From Trifolium pratense (taxonomy: Eukaryota > Streptophyta > Magnoliopsida > Fabales > Fabaceae), in NCBI RefSeq assembly GCF_020283565.1, contig NC_060060.1, forward strand, positions 4,216,001 through 4,280,000: a DNA stretch of 64,000 bases, in the 5' to 3' direction. Both the position numbers and the translations under genes were made by a program. Positions 11,701 through 24,785 of this stretch are shown here, piece after piece (the first letter of the stretch is position 1; each line of letters begins with the position of its first letter). The notes beneath the pieces were generated by a model. It saw nothing but the letters and a program-made list of their open reading frames with translations. It was not told the DNA's origin and made no database searches.

Positions 11701-13189
11701 ACTACCAAACTTTATTATATGTTAGGGATTTATTGTATGATAAAAAAGATAAAATATTGAGAACTTATGATAAAAATGATGAAATAAAAATATCGAGAAG
11801 TTTGTGTTCGTTTAATGTTGTTATTACGAGTAATTGTGCGGATTAGTTTTATAAGATAGTACTGTGGGACGTGGGTAATGTGGTAAATTTTTCATTCGGC
11901 AACATGTTGATAGTTGTCGAGGTGTCATTTTCTATCGTAAGATTTGGAAAATCTCTTTGAGTCGGGAGAAAAACTACATGCTAGGTAACTTCTTACTTTG
12001 TTATATTATCTTGATAATTATCTTGATAATTGCATATATATTTAGATCAGATTTATAGTATAGAGGAAATGGATTCAAGAAAATAAAATTTGAGTAAATA
12101 AGTATTCATTTGGTTCTCAATTTCTAAACAACTATTAAAACAATTTCTAAATTTAAGAATTAATTAGAAAATATAGTTTTAAAATTGCAATGTGTCAGTT
12201 AAAATAGTCTTTCAATGAATTTGTCTATTTAGAGACTACGACATGACACATTAACGGAACATGTGGCAATTTACATGGATCACACGTCAATATCACATCA
12301 CTAAAAACTAAATTGTATATAAAATTTATGTTGTAAAATTTATTTAATAAGTTTAGATTTTAATGTGACAATCCTAAAGTTTACGGTTAACATAGAACGT
12401 TACATGTTCACTTCATGTCTCATGTCAACTTTAAACCGCAAAAGTTAATTAAGATATTTTTTTAGTGGATGAGTTACAATTTCAACTTTCAAGTAGTGTA
12501 AATTAAGGAATTATTTTGACCAATCACAATTTCGATTATCAATTTCCATATTTACTCATTATTTTAATCAAAAATTTGAAGACATCCTATAGAAAGAAAA
12601 AAAATACTAAAAGAGTCTTATATTCAAGGATAACAGTAAATATCATCCACCTAATACCGTTTAAATTAAGCAGGTTAATTTTGTTTTTACCTTAATTATT
12701 TTGTTATACTCATCCGTTTCAAAATATAAGCAAAAATTAGTCAAGAAACTTGATATATTTGATTAAATATTTGGGTCAAATACATTCACTTTTTAAAATT
12801 TGTAATCTTGTCAATTTAAAAGTAAATCTTACCTGATATAATCCAATCCTATAATATTAATTATAGCTGATAAGCACATGTATAGCAGGCTAAACAATAT
12901 TTGCCGTCTAACGTGAGATATGATTTTCTTAGGATGTAATATGTTTTTCGTCCTTAGTTTTTATTTAATTTTGTTTTAGTCTATATAAAATATTTCTCCC
13001 TATAGTTTTAGAATATGTTGAGTCTATTATTTTTGAATTATTTTTTGTAAACATTTTTTTTAATCAACTAAACAGCCCATTAAAATTAATCACTTCTTTG
13101 GTTGGCACAAGATGTGCTCAAAGAAAAGAGGTAAACTAAATAAATACAAACATGTGTTCAAAATTAAGATAACGAAACTAAATTATTAG
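11701..13189. other. Gene-free spacer
   Basis: AT-rich. The only recognisable piece is a single Stowaway-like arm near 12707-12800 (TA-CTCATCCGTTTCAAAATATAAGC) with no matching right end. The rest shows neither coding structure nor paired repeats. Confidence 0.4.
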
Positions 13190-13400
13190 ACTTAAGTGGT
13201 TAATGAGTTTCACCAAAAATTACGGATTTCGGGAGAACCCGGGTTCCACTCCTGGGTGGAACAATTTTTTGGCCAGACTTTACTTACCTCTCGACCAAAC
13301 TCTGGACTACTAGAGCCCATTTCTTGGTCAGACTTTACTTACCTCACGGCCGAACTCTGGACTACTAAGGTCCCCTTTTCCTAGAAACCAGATGGTTATA
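13190..13400 (+). repeat. SINE-like repeat, family D, copy 1 (internally duplicated)
   Basis: Begins AGTGGTTAATGAGTTTC, holds a tRNA-like box B (CCGGGTTCCACTCC), then CAGACTTTACTTACCTC and ACTCTGGACTAC. It ends CTAGAAACCAGATGGTTA. The block GACTTTACTTACCTC...GAACTCTGGACTACT occurs twice in tandem in this copy. Related copies lie at 16630, 28553 and 41630. Confidence 0.55.
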
Positions 13401-13740
13401 AACAAAAAAAATATTAAGATAACGAAACAGGTGTTCAAAACTTTGTACAAATTATTAGAACATTATAAAAAATTCTTTCGAAGAAAATGAGTTCAAAATT
13501 TGATATATTACTTTTATCTTAAATTTTTAGCGCTTCAAAAATTCATAATTCATTAGAAATTCTAATTATAGGTTCACAAATCACTAATCATCTCAAAACA
13601 ACATTTGAACGTGTAAAATTTAGTGACATTTTTGGATTCGTACCACGAAAATATAACTTCTCTTTTTACAAAATACAACTTTTCTTTTTACAAAATACGT
13701 TATTAAGATATATCTATAAGATATAGTTCAACTAACAATG

Positions 13741-13855
13741 TTGATAAACCCACTTGGGTTGGTGCATTGGTATTGACTTTAGATCTGAGAGTGTGCTCCT
13801 CTTGAGATCTGAGGTGTAAATTTCAACCGTGATTATCACTTCTCCCACTGATAAT
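13741..13855 (+). repeat. SINE-like repeat, family C, copy 1
   Basis: Pattern ACCCACTTGGGTTGG, TGGTATTGACTT, GAGTGTGCTCCTCTTGAGATCTGAG. This is the 5' half of a tRNA-like SINE whose 3' half is seen in the copy at 14188 and, more fully, at 19364. Confidence 0.5.
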
Positions 13856-14187
13856 TTTTCTTTTTTAAAAATATATGTCTAGAATTTCTGTAAATTAACT
13901 AGCTCGTATGTCTTATTGGGCTAGTATTACTACCCAAACAACATGAAGGTTTACACTTTTGAGGATTACTGTTGGTATCATGCTTTTTGCTTTTCACACT
14001 CCTTCCTTTTTCAAATTTCTTTTACCTAAAAACTCACAATCTTTTTTATATAAAAGCTAAATATCTTACTTAACTGCACATTCACACCCCTCACATTCTC
14101 TCAATCATACAAGACATATGATTAAATATGCTTTTAATCTTATAGAAAGTCGATAATTGATTTTTAATGTGAATTTTTTTTTTTTTA

Positions 14188-14340
14188 AACTTTGTATATG
14201 GCCTTAGGACCGACTAATTCAAGGGGACAAATCTCACCGCCCACTTGCAGGGGCCTCATTTAAAGCTAGAGTTTGTTTTTCTCTGTATGGACTTAGCTCA
14301 CTGAAATTAGCACCAGGTGGAATCGAACCTGAGACCTTGA
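14188..14340 (-). repeat. SINE-like repeat, family C, 5'-truncated copy 2
   Basis: On minus: CAAGGTCTCAGGTTCGATTCC (box B-like), ACCTGGTGCTAATTTCAGTG, AGCTAAGTCCATACAGAG. It then runs on through GAGGCCCCTGCAAGTGGG to an A-rich tail at about 14188. The first, A-box part is missing. Confidence 0.55.
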
Positions 14341-15339
14341 AAATTCATTACGGTCCTTAACAAATTTTAAATAGAACAATTTAATTCTTGGCCAAAAATT
14401 AGTGCATGACATTTTTATATTAAGGATAAATTAGTCTCTTTGTTATAATAAAGTTGAGTTTTTTTTTGTCATGGATTGAGTTGTTCCGTCAAAAAATTGT
14501 AAGAGATCATAATGGGTCTTCACTTTAATTTTTACTATTATTATTTTTGATCAAGTAGTTTAATGGCTGGAATTTTACCATTAAAGTGAATAAAATGAGT
14601 ATTCAAAATTCAAATGAGTTAATATCACGGGGATTATGTTGTAAGACACAACATAGAATAAGTGAATTTGAATTTGTGTCTTTTACAAATTTTGGTAAAT
14701 TTCAACTTTTGAATCTGAATTTACAATAACAGTAACTAATGAAGCTTTTCAAACTATACGTTGTACAGTAACTTGTTAGACACTGAGTGATGCATATATA
14801 ATGAATTATCTTTTACAATCAAAACGTTTTTAGAGTCTACCATTGCGTGGTGTAAAATCAAATAATTCCTATAGACATTAATGATGATTTGTTTTCTTCT
14901 AAGAAAAATAATTATTGGATGTATTATTTGATCCTCTAACAAATAAAGAATTATATAAGATTGCAACTGCAATTATACCGTGATTAAGAGAAAGCTAACA
15001 TGTGCTCTATATTAAGATACTCAATATAGCTTTCTCAAAAAAAAAAAAAAATACTCAATATAGAAATTTTGTTTTAAAAATCATGCATTCATCTTTTCAA
15101 AAGTTCAATGTTAAATTTCCACTTTTTGTATTTTTTAATATGTGTTCTCAGGGCACATGTTGATGACCCTAATTTTAAAACCATTTTCAATACAGGATAA
15201 ACGATAAAATAAAATGGTCCCTCTCTAAAACAAAAAATAAAATAAAAAATACATTTAGTAGTATTATGTTTTGAGAAGCAATGAGTTTTTTTTTCCATGT
15301 GCAAAGTGACAAAATCAAAGTCACGATTGCTTAATTCCT

Positions 15340-15640
15340 TACGATACTCGACTCCCTTACTACTAAACAACAATTATTTTCTAACAAAAAATGTCTAATA
15401 TGATTAGAGCACTGCTCATAAAAATTCATCCATGCTCCTCCATCACAACCAAGTTTAGCCGGAACATCTACGCAAACATTCATTTCACGATAGAAACGAT
15501 ACGTCCATCCCAATCCAACTCTAATAAACAAAGGATATGTTGCATCTCTCGAAACTACCTACAACTGTGCAACTCCTATTGACTTGAATAGTATCGACTA
15601 TCACACGAGAATCCACATGAAGCTTGACTCGTCGAAATAT
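15340..15640 (-). mobile_element. RNase H-like (RVT_3) fragment of a non-LTR retroelement
   Basis: Minus-strand frames give KLHVDSRVIVDTIQ, then YREMNVCVDVPAKLGCDGG and FYEQCSNHIRHFLLENN. This matches the plant RVT_3/RNase H pattern (HVDSKVVVEAI, YREANRCADALANLGC, Y..CP..I..LL..D). Frame shifts lie between the blocks, so it is a dead relic. Confidence 0.65.
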
Positions 15641-16180
15641 CATTGTTCTATACTGTTTAATTTGTAGTACAAAATAAACTTTAAAAACATGTATAGAAAT
15701 ATGCTCAAGTTTTGTGAATTTCTCACTTTCTTGATGTAAAAATTCTCATCCAATCATTATTATTGACTCTACAAAAGAACCAATCTGCATGTCATTCAAC
15801 AAATTTTTGGGTTTCAAGTTTCTTGTAAAATGCCAGACATGATCTCACTTGTTAAATTCATTATCACTCATGAAAGTTTGCAAATATATGTCCACATGCC
15901 AAAAGCTACATCATGGTAATGCCTTTGATCATTATTTGCCGTTATTGCAAAAAAAAAATAGTGTGTTTTCCCTTAACAAAATAAAAGCTAATAAAGTGTG
16001 ACAACAGTAAGATAAGTTTGGTCAAATCATTAAGAAAATGATGAACAAGGCCCCCACCCCAAAAAAGAGAATAGAATGACCTAGCTTCATGGAGGGTCGG
16101 GGTATGTTCTGTAAGGATGGATCAATGGGCCAGTGCCATTTACTTTATATACTCAAATCCATTGAATATAAACCTAGAAT

Positions 16181-16528
16181 TTCTTCTTTCCGCGGCTCCT
16201 GAGTCTCACATGCGCCCTCCGATCTTTCAATCCTAGCCCCCTCACAACATAAGATGCAAGTATGTAAATAGCAAAAACTGGAGGAAAAATAATATGCATC
16301 ATAGAAATTGAACTCAGTTCGTATTCTAGAATGCGGATCTTATAAAATCTAATATTTTTGCATCTTTCTTCCTTCCTTCGCCCCTATTTTATAAGGTTCG
16401 CATTCTAGAATGTGGAGTGTTTTTCCCCAGATTGTGCGCCCCCTAAGTTCGCTACTTAAGTAGCGAATGAGGTATTTTTGAAATTTCTGGGAGCAAACGA
16501 GGACTTCCAGGGGACGCGAGAAGAAAAA
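16181..16528 (+). repeat. TIR element with hairpin core, copy 1
   Basis: The ends are imperfect inverted repeats (CTTCTTTCCGCGGCTCC and the reverse of CCCCTGGGACGCGAGAAG). Short palindromes occur inside: CGCATTCTAGAATG, and GTTCGCTACTTAAGTAGCGAA. A second copy lies at 48139-48485 in the same overall orientation. The core between the two TTATAAAAT-type boxes (about 16340-16400) is inverted relative to the other copy. Confidence 0.55.
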
Positions 16529-16629
16529 GTCTAAATCTAGTAGCTCTATTTGCAACGAAAGATTGACCCGTGAAGACGCATATATAGTTATATGGGCAAA
16601 AAATTATTTTATGTAGACCGGAGTGTTTA

Positions 16630-16770
16630 ATAAGCTTTTATTAAGGACAAATCGTCAGGATAATTCAAGATTGAATCCTGAATGAAACAATTTTTAATTA
16701 GATATTACTTATCTCTTGATCAAACTCTGGAATATTAAGACCACTTCTCTAAAAACCAAAGGATTAAGAA
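16630..16770 (+). repeat. SINE-like repeat, family D, diverged copy 2
   Basis: Contains GATTGAATCCTGAATG, ATATTACTTATCTCTTGATC, AAACTCTGGAATATTAAG and CTAAAAACCAAAGGATTAAG, in the same order as the copy at 13190. It is strongly diverged. Confidence 0.4.
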
Positions 16771-18372
16771 AATTAAAGGAAAAAATTTCTTATACATTTT
16801 AATGTTATTGAATTCTTAAGACTAAAACAGAAATTTAGACATAGAAAAGGGAAAAATGGTCTTAATTTTTAACCTTATTTGTTTTTTCAAAAAATATTAT
16901 GCACTTCTATTCCTAATTATAGCATTTGAACATTATAATTTAGAGCTGCAAACTTATAAAAGAAGTTAGAAGACTAAGGAAGTAACATTTTGATACTACA
17001 TGGGGTACCCATTTAATGTAGAAGACAACTATTTTTTCCCCCTAAACATTATGTGTTGAATGGAAATATGTATGATGTGAATCATCATACACAATTAGAG
17101 CATATGGGACATAGGGATTGTACAATTTTCATGGTGTTCTCAAAAGGCTAAGATAAAGCAAGTAATAATAAATAATTTGTGGTAGTGGATTAATAATTGT
17201 AGGTTTGAATAATTAGTAGTGTGGGGTATTAGAATTAGACCCCTCTTAGCTGCTTAAGATGATTGAACCAAATTGAATATCAAAGTTCTTTTGATTGATT
17301 ATGATATGTAAGATTGGAAAGAGCAGATTACAGCTACTACTATAATCTAAATATTTTTTTAATATATAAATTTCCTTAAAATAGGTGCTTCTAGCCAATA
17401 GAAAATAGGCCCCCCAATCTCCAAAGTATGTGTGGTCCTTAATTTTTGACCTTACATTTTGAGCCTTCAATTGACCAATGAAATATAGAAGTTTATTAAA
17501 AGGAGTAAGGACTAGCTTAGGGAAACAATTAAATAAGACAATTACAGTATATATTTTAATGGAAATAAATTAGTCATAATTAGTTTTTTTTTATATATAA
17601 AAAAAAGTTTAAATCAGTTGAATTTCAATACTCATCGAAATAGATCTCAAGATTCAAAGAATGCCGTCAAACAAGACTGTTACCCAGTAATATAATTTAA
17701 GTCACAAGTATGAGCTAACTTCTTATCGACTAGACTATACTACATTGAACAAAATAATTTTAATTAAGAAAACATATCACATGCATGTTACATTATATAG
17801 TTGGTGTTAGAAAATATATACACAACGAGACTAAATTAGCTTTTGCCAAAATGACATCCCATGTTCCCAAAAGAAACTACAACACAACCAAAGCCACTTC
17901 TTCAATTTTCTAAGTTTTTCTTTGTTTTTTCATTAAAAGAAAAATCAAAACTATATCGGAATTGTTTTATTACACTTGTGACTATAATAAACAAACTGTT
18001 CCTAAACTTTTGAGCTGAAAAGGCCCCCCCCATGAACACAAAAACACATTTAAGTACAATTGACACTGTTGAAGAACTACCGACCAATTCCCATTTCTTT
18101 CTGAGTTTGTGACCTCAATTTCTATGCCTATAGAAATTTCTATGAAAATAAAATTAAATGTATTTGATTTAAAATTACGAGTGAATACATTAGTTATTTT
18201 GATCAACTTTTAATTATTAAAGATAACATGAGCAAACTATACTTCAAAACCGTTTGAAATGCAAATGATATCGACAATTGTGACACTTGATTTGATTAAT
18301 CAAAAACAAATTTGTAACTATTGCTTATTTGAAGAGTAATGCAAACAAATTAACATTCAAACCCGTACAAAC
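16771..18372. other. Gene-free spacer
   Basis: AT-rich, no coding region recognised. Nothing repeated within the window is evident apart from simple A/T runs. Confidence 0.4.
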
Positions 18373-19356
18373 TTATTCCAATCTAGGTATATTCATATGG
18401 TAGAAACTAAAGCTAAAGCTAAACATAGTTTTGTTGTAAAGCATGCAACTTTTTTCCTCCATCAAAGTAAATTTGACCAATAATAGATCAAGCATTATGA
18501 TCTTATTGTGGGGAGTTCCAATAATACTCCACGTCGTCGCCAACCAAATTATATGACGAATTCGCTTGCTATGATTACCTTTTGCTAATTCACCAAACAA
18601 AGTGAAATGACTTGTAACGTCCTCAAAATGGATGACATTAGTGTCCAACCAAACAAATATTTTCTGCCAAATTTGTGAAGTAATGCAGCAAGTGAACAAA
18701 ATGTGTTGTATGTCCTCTACCTCTTTGAATCAAAATACGCAACTTCTCTCATGATTATTCGTGATAATACCTTTGTGAAATAAAGCCTCCCGGGTTGGTA
18801 ATTTTTCAAGTAACAACCGTCAACCGAAAACGCTAACTTTTGATGGAACATTGTTCTTCCATAATCTTTTCAATGCTGCCACTGTATTGGTATCCAGAGT
18901 AGTACCTACACGTCTGTCCTACAAAACCACGTACGTTGATCGAACCGAAAAAGAACCATCAGAATTTGATGACCATCTTCGCCTGTCGCTGTAGAAGCTC
19001 TGTTAGGCCGAACTTGTTCAAGCAATTGATGCAATTCATTGAAGGATTCAATATCTGCATCATCAAGTGCTTCCATCCAATTGAGTTTCCAAGACCACAT
19101 GTTGTTATTCCATATCCCCATATTTGAAATTCAAGCATCTTTATGAGTTGATTTTTGAAACAAAGATGGATACAATTCACTTAACGGTACCATTCATAAC
19201 CATTTTTCCTTCCAAAAAGCTATATTGTTACCGTCGCCGAGAATGCTACTAATATTATTAACAAACCAGCCCTCTTCTTCCGCGCCTCCTGTTTTCCACA
19301 TATCCCGCCACCAAATTGAAGCATGTTTGAGACCCTTCATCCCTTCCCCATAGAAA
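18373..19356 (-). mobile_element. LINE reverse-transcriptase C-terminal region with zf-RVT, degenerate
   Basis: Minus-strand frames in order: ASIWWRDMWKTGG, FVNNISSILGDGNNIAFWKE, PLSELYPSLF, NMWSWKLNWMEALDDADIES, FGWRLLLEKLPTREALFHKG, then IQHILFTCCITSQIWQKIFVW. This is the standard order of the plant LINE tail ending in the zf-RVT zinc-binding domain (LLxEKLPTRxxL, H.LF.C...). Several stops and frameshifts are present, so it is not functional. Confidence 0.75.
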
Positions 19357-19363
19357 TAATCCA

Positions 19364-19468
19364 TTTGAGTTGGTCTAGTGATGTTGTCTTGGGTCTTTGA
19401 AATATGTTCATCTCAAGGTCTTAAGTTTGATTCCATTTAGTGTCAATTTCGGTAGACTAGTCCATAAA
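19364..19468 (+). repeat. SINE-like repeat, family C, copy 3
   Basis: Reads GAGTTGGTCTAGTGATGTTG, TCATCTCAAGGTCTTAAGTTTG, ATTCCATTTAGTGTCAATTTC, GGTAGACTAGTCCATA. The A- and B-box-like parts and the AGTCCATA end are shared with copies at 13741 and 14188. It abuts the LINE relic. Confidence 0.5.
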
Positions 19469-19815
19469 AAGAAAAGAAAAAAACTCTACTTTAAATGGAG
19501 TCCCCACGTTTTTTTAAAAAAAAAAAAATATTTACTAAAAATAATATTCGGAATTTAGTGATAATGTTAAGCACTGACTTTTAATGTGTTGCATGTAACT
19601 TGTTAGCTTGTTAGGAATTGACAATGACTTGTGGAAAATAATATTCGGAATTATGTCAATTTTCTTGTGCGTTATTAGCTACTAGTAATTTTGTTGTGCG
19701 TTATTAGCTACCAGTGACTTGAAATTATGTTGTATAATTTCTGCGCCGGAAAAGTGTAGACGATATAATTAATGCACAAGAAGCTACAAAGAAATGAAAA
19801 AAAATAAAACTAACA

Positions 19816-20326
19816 TACCACTACTGATATTTATAATAAACAGACGTGAAAACTAAGCATACCACTACGGGTAAAGGTAATGACCCGTAGTGGAATCCCC
19901 ATTTCTTTAAAAAAAAATGGAAACCATACATACCACTACGGATATTCGTAAATACCCGTAGTGGAATCCCCAATTCTTTAAAAAAAAACTGGAAAACCAT
20001 ACATACCACTACGGATATGTGTAAATAACCGTAGTGGAATCCCCATGATTTATATTAAAAAAATTTGAAACCATACATACCACTACTGATATTCAATATA
20101 ACCGACGTGGAATCCAATACATACCACTACGGTAATTGGAAAAACCGACGTGGAAAGTCCATAAATTTTAAATAATAATTAAAGAAGAAATATACATACC
20201 ACGACGGGTATTAAAAGACCCGACGTGGAAAGTCTGGACTTACAACGACGCCAGCATTCACTACGGCCACGGCCAGTAGTGGAAAGTCCGTTTGGCCAGT
20301 AGTGAAATCCCCTTTCTACACTAGTG
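19816..20326 (-). mobile_element. CACTA transposon terminus with subterminal hairpin array
   Basis: Read on minus, the element starts at 20326 with CACTAGTGTAGAAAGGGG, a CACTA-type terminal repeat. Inside, seven ATACCACTAC-headed units (near 19816, 19859, 19929, 20003, 20077, 20121 and 20196) each form a short inverted repeat, e.g. CCACTACGGATA ... CCCGTAGTGG. In three units the second arm is CGACGTGG. Dense subterminal repeats near the TIR are typical of CACTA/En-Spm elements. The other end and any transposase are not found, so it is a truncated end. Confidence 0.65.
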
Positions 20327-23300
20327 TCAATTTTTTAATGTATCAAAAAATCACATTTACTTATAATACTGACAAGAGGAGCGTATAATATAGTTGTGAA
20401 TGTGATGTGAGCATATAAGATTATAAGGTTACATTAATTCTTACAACTAAACTTTATATTGAAGAAATTTAATCTCGTTATTTTGAGATTATAAAGCTAA
20501 AACTCTTACCACACCTCACATGTAAGAGCGATCATGAGGTATTATTTGGTCATATTTCTTTTATTAATATATATATAGAAATAAATATTAATACATAAAA
20601 TATTGTTGATTTTGTCTTAATAATTATATTAAAATTATAAATTTTTATAATAGAAAATTAAAAATATTTCTAGTCAAAATTGTGCATCGATATGGTGATC
20701 ACAGCGAGTAAGCGACACATAAAAAAATGGTGGAAGTATTTATTTATGGATCAAATAATGAAATTAGAACTATTCAATGTCATTATTAATTCAACGACAT
20801 TCACAACTATAGTGTAGTCAACGATTTCACAGCAAACAAGTGTTTATATTTGTTTCCAATGTGTTTTTTTGTTTTTCTTTCTATTTTGTTTTGGGTAATG
20901 CTAAAAAGTATTCCAAACTACTTGTTAGTTATACTAAAAAAGAAAAAGAAAATTAAAGGTAAAGTTAATGTTAAAAAGATAACTTTTTATATTTTTAAAA
21001 TATTAAATGCACAAATTTCAAGATCAAAATTCCTTATTAGTATGCTTAACTAATTCTATGAGGCACTGTTTAACATTTTCCTTTGGTTTTTTAATATATT
21101 TTGGTGTGCTATTTATAACAATTGAACATAATCAAACTTTTTTCAAATAAACCTAATGTCTAAAAATTATATCTTAACGTGAATAAGTGACTGTTCAAAA
21201 TTCAAATCATGATTTCTACGGATGTGATGTCACTACCAACTAATGAGATGGACAACATTTTAAAAATTTATAGTACTAGTAAATTGTAACGATGTAATAA
21301 TTCATTCATGATCAAATAACTGACACATACAAAAATAGGGTATTGCTAATACCTCGGAGTCACTAGTTAATGAACTAAAAAGAGAAATAAAAGAAACGAT
21401 ATGACCAAAAGTTAGACTTTTAAGGTGTTCGACTATACAACTTTCAATAAATTTTTTTAAATTTTTACTCTTAACTAGTGTCTTAAGAACAATAGTTATT
21501 ATTTGCCATAAAAATAAATTGTCACAAATGACTAACATCTTTTAATTTTCAATATTTAACAATTAATTATTTTATCCAATTGGACGATCTAATTAATACA
21601 TTTTTTATTACTTTCAATTCAATACTTTTCATTTTACATTTATTTACCCTAAAAGTGAATACACTAATACATAATAAATGCGTTTTAGTAAAAAAAAAAC
21701 TTTTATCTGTTTTTTATGTATATATACACTTTTCTAAAATATATGCGTGTAAATTAATCAACTAGGTCAGTAATTTTGAGACCGATGTATATGATGTATT
21801 AGTTTTTTTTTTCTTCCAACAATGGATGTTTTAGAAATGCTCTTATTATTCTAGCTAGTAATGTTTAATTATTATACTTTTTTTGCTAAAATTTAATTTA
21901 GGATAGATGATAAGATAATACCTCAATCGAAGAAGAAAAAAATTAGGGTTCAAACAACAATGATAGAACTCGAATTTAAAATCTTTCAAATTTAAAACTT
22001 GTTTTTTTACCACTTAGACAAAATACTTGGTAATGTTTAACAAAGTTAAGTTAATCACACCAAAAAAAATGTTAAGCTAATTTTAAATGGTTCCATAGAT
22101 TAATTCAAAGTTCAAAACCGACAAATAATAGCATATGAAAATTGCATAGAACCGGAATTATAGGCTAGGCCCTATCAAAAGGAATCAATGAATGAATATA
22201 TGAATAGTAGTAGTATCACCCATTACATTATATTTTGGGTCCACTGGCCCAAAATCATGTATAAAAGCCCATTTTAAAGACATTATGATTGATGGATGAC
22301 TAAAGTGTTGAATATATTGCTATTTGGATGTGACTTTGCAAAGTATTAGGAATGTTTTTGTAGGGTTACTAAGTGGTTTTTGTGTATACTTCCAAAGTGT
22401 ACGTGTGATTGTGACAACAAACATAATTTTGCATGTGTTGAGATTTTATTTTAGGCCATTGTAGCTATGAAGATTAATTTGGTGCAAAATGTTTCACTTC
22501 ATTTTCTCATTCTAACCACTCCTATCCTAATCCTATTCCTAATACATACAATGGATTTTAATTATTATTAACTTCACCTTTAGAACTTCTTTACTTCTTT
22601 GGAAACTAGAGGAGATTAAATATTATATTTGTTGATGTATATGGTCAAAGAAGTGAGTTCATCTCATCTCATTGCTATTAACTCTTGACATTTTTCTATT
22701 AGTTAAAAGTATATTAAAGAAAATAGATGAGTTTATAAGATGGTACTTATAGACCAAGCTCAAGAAAAAGAAAAAAGAGTGTAACAAAATTGCGTAACAG
22801 TGACATGAAGGTGCTCTGGTACTTGGCATATAGAAATTAAATGTTCCTTGTGGCTGATTAAAGAAAATAATGTTAGTGAATGAACTGATAGAATTTTCTG
22901 GCAGGGGTGTGCTTTTTGGAAAAATGGCTTAATAGTGTAATTTTGGTGTATAGGTTATGTTGTAACCTTATATATGTAAGGACATCTTTGTATTAATTTA
23001 TGTCCCGACTTTAATTTGGTGGAGCTCTGCAACTTTTCATAAAAGGTAAATAGAATCCTCCTACTATGATGTTGAGTCTAGATTGATCTTGTTTATTTGG
23101 GTCGGAGTACCCCTGTACTCTTTTTAATAAACTTACTACTTTTCTATCACGTGCAAATTTGCACATATTAAAGAAGTTTAAAATAGTAAATTTATATTGA
23201 AACTTTTGGATTTTATATTAAATGTATAATTTTTTAATAAATAATTATTGTTTTTCAATAAAAATTTCTAGTTTTGTTTGATTTAACATGTGCGATATTG

Positions 23301-24429
23301 TACATGTCAGACAAACCCTAAAAAAATTAATATCAAAGTGATTATTTTTTAGTTTGAAAATATTGCTAATAGATGTAGTGAATTTCTCTCTTCCCACATA
23401 GATTTTCCGGTTGTCTTTTATACGCCAACAAATTAATATGATCGCTCACAAGTCACAACTTAGTTAGAAGTTGAGACCCCTTCCATTTTTTGTTTTCTCC
23501 ATTTTTGCCATTACTAAAATTTTGGGAATATAAATGCAATAATGTAATATTTGGTAGGTTCAATATTTTAATGGAGAGAAAAAATGGAGAGATCCTAATT
23601 TCTTAGTTAGAGTGTCGAAATTAAATACTACCAGCACTTTCTATTTATACACTACTTCAATATGTATTGAACATTTGATTAATGATGAAATGTTACAATT
23701 TTATTTCCCTTAATATGAAGGCAGAGGAAGTACTACTTGAGAATGGAATTTTGGGTTATATTAATATTTATGGTTGGGATGTGGTTTTAATTTGACTCAT
23801 ACAATTAGGGAAGGCTGGCTCCATTTTAGTGTGTATTATACGTACAGTTTGGTGTGTGAAATTATTGCTCTTTCATGAATGGTTGTGATCATCATTAATT
23901 TATGTAAGCGACATAAGTTTTCACTTAAGTTAGGGACCACAAAAATTCTTATTACAAATAATGTGCATATAAATTTGTCCTATTGACCTTTAATTTTGTA
24001 TCATCTAAAACTATAATTTCAATTTAACACATGAATAATATGATATATCTATCTTATAAATGCAACTTAATATTATTTTTTTTTGAAATATAAATGCAAC
24101 TTAATTAGATGGTAGATATAGGGACAATTAATATGTATGGGGGCAAGTTTGATTATGACATTGTTTAATCTTCAATATTTAGTGTGTTTGTGTGAATGAG
24201 TTTTGACAATAAACTGTTTTGGAACAAGAAAATATTATATATGTGTCTTTGGCTTTAATAAAATGTTTATAATTTAATCATGTGAGAGAAATTTTATTTA
24301 ACACACTCGTTGAGATACAATTTTTACTTTTAATATTGTTTGTTTTCTCTTCTCAGATCTGACGTCAACACTTATTCAAATCATATTTTATACGATTTGA
24401 ATATGATGTTGAATTTTTGTGCGAGAAAA
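20327..24429. other. Gene-free spacer
   Basis: AT-rich with no recognisable gene. A segment at 22975-23145 ending TTGGGTCGGAGTACCCCTG and TACTCTTTTTAATA resembles the 3' tail of plant LINEs, but only weakly. Otherwise nothing is supported. Confidence 0.4.
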
Positions 24430-24785
24430 TAACGTTCTTGGTGATTTGCCAGAACCAAGTTGTCTGTGGTGCTCGGGGATAAGCGAGTGTGAGGATCATC
24501 TTTTTTCAACTTGTGATTTTACCTCTACTATGTGATACTGTATTTTTAGTTGGTTTGGTGTTATGAAAGATCCCTTGATTTTGCTAGAATTATTTTGTTC
24601 TCAAACTTGCAATGGGAGGAATATAAAAATGGCTTGTTGTTAGTTTGACATGCGACCTTGTGGGTAACTTAATTTTAAAGCTCGTAATGACTATATTTTC
24701 TTTTCCAAAGTCTTGGTAGTGGAAGAGATAGTGAGGTCTATTAAGTGTATTTCATGGAGGTGGCTAGTGTTGAAGAAAAAAAAGC
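24430..24785 (+). mobile_element. LINE zf-RVT fragment, degenerate
   Basis: Plus-strand frames give LPEPSCLWCSGISECEDHLF, STCDFTSTMWYCIFSWFGV, then FKARNDYIFFSKVLVVEEIV and SIKCISWRWLVLKKKKPD after frame changes. This is the C..C...E...H.L..C zinc-binding motif and the KARND.IF..K signature of plant LINE products. It is truncated at both sides. Confidence 0.65.
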
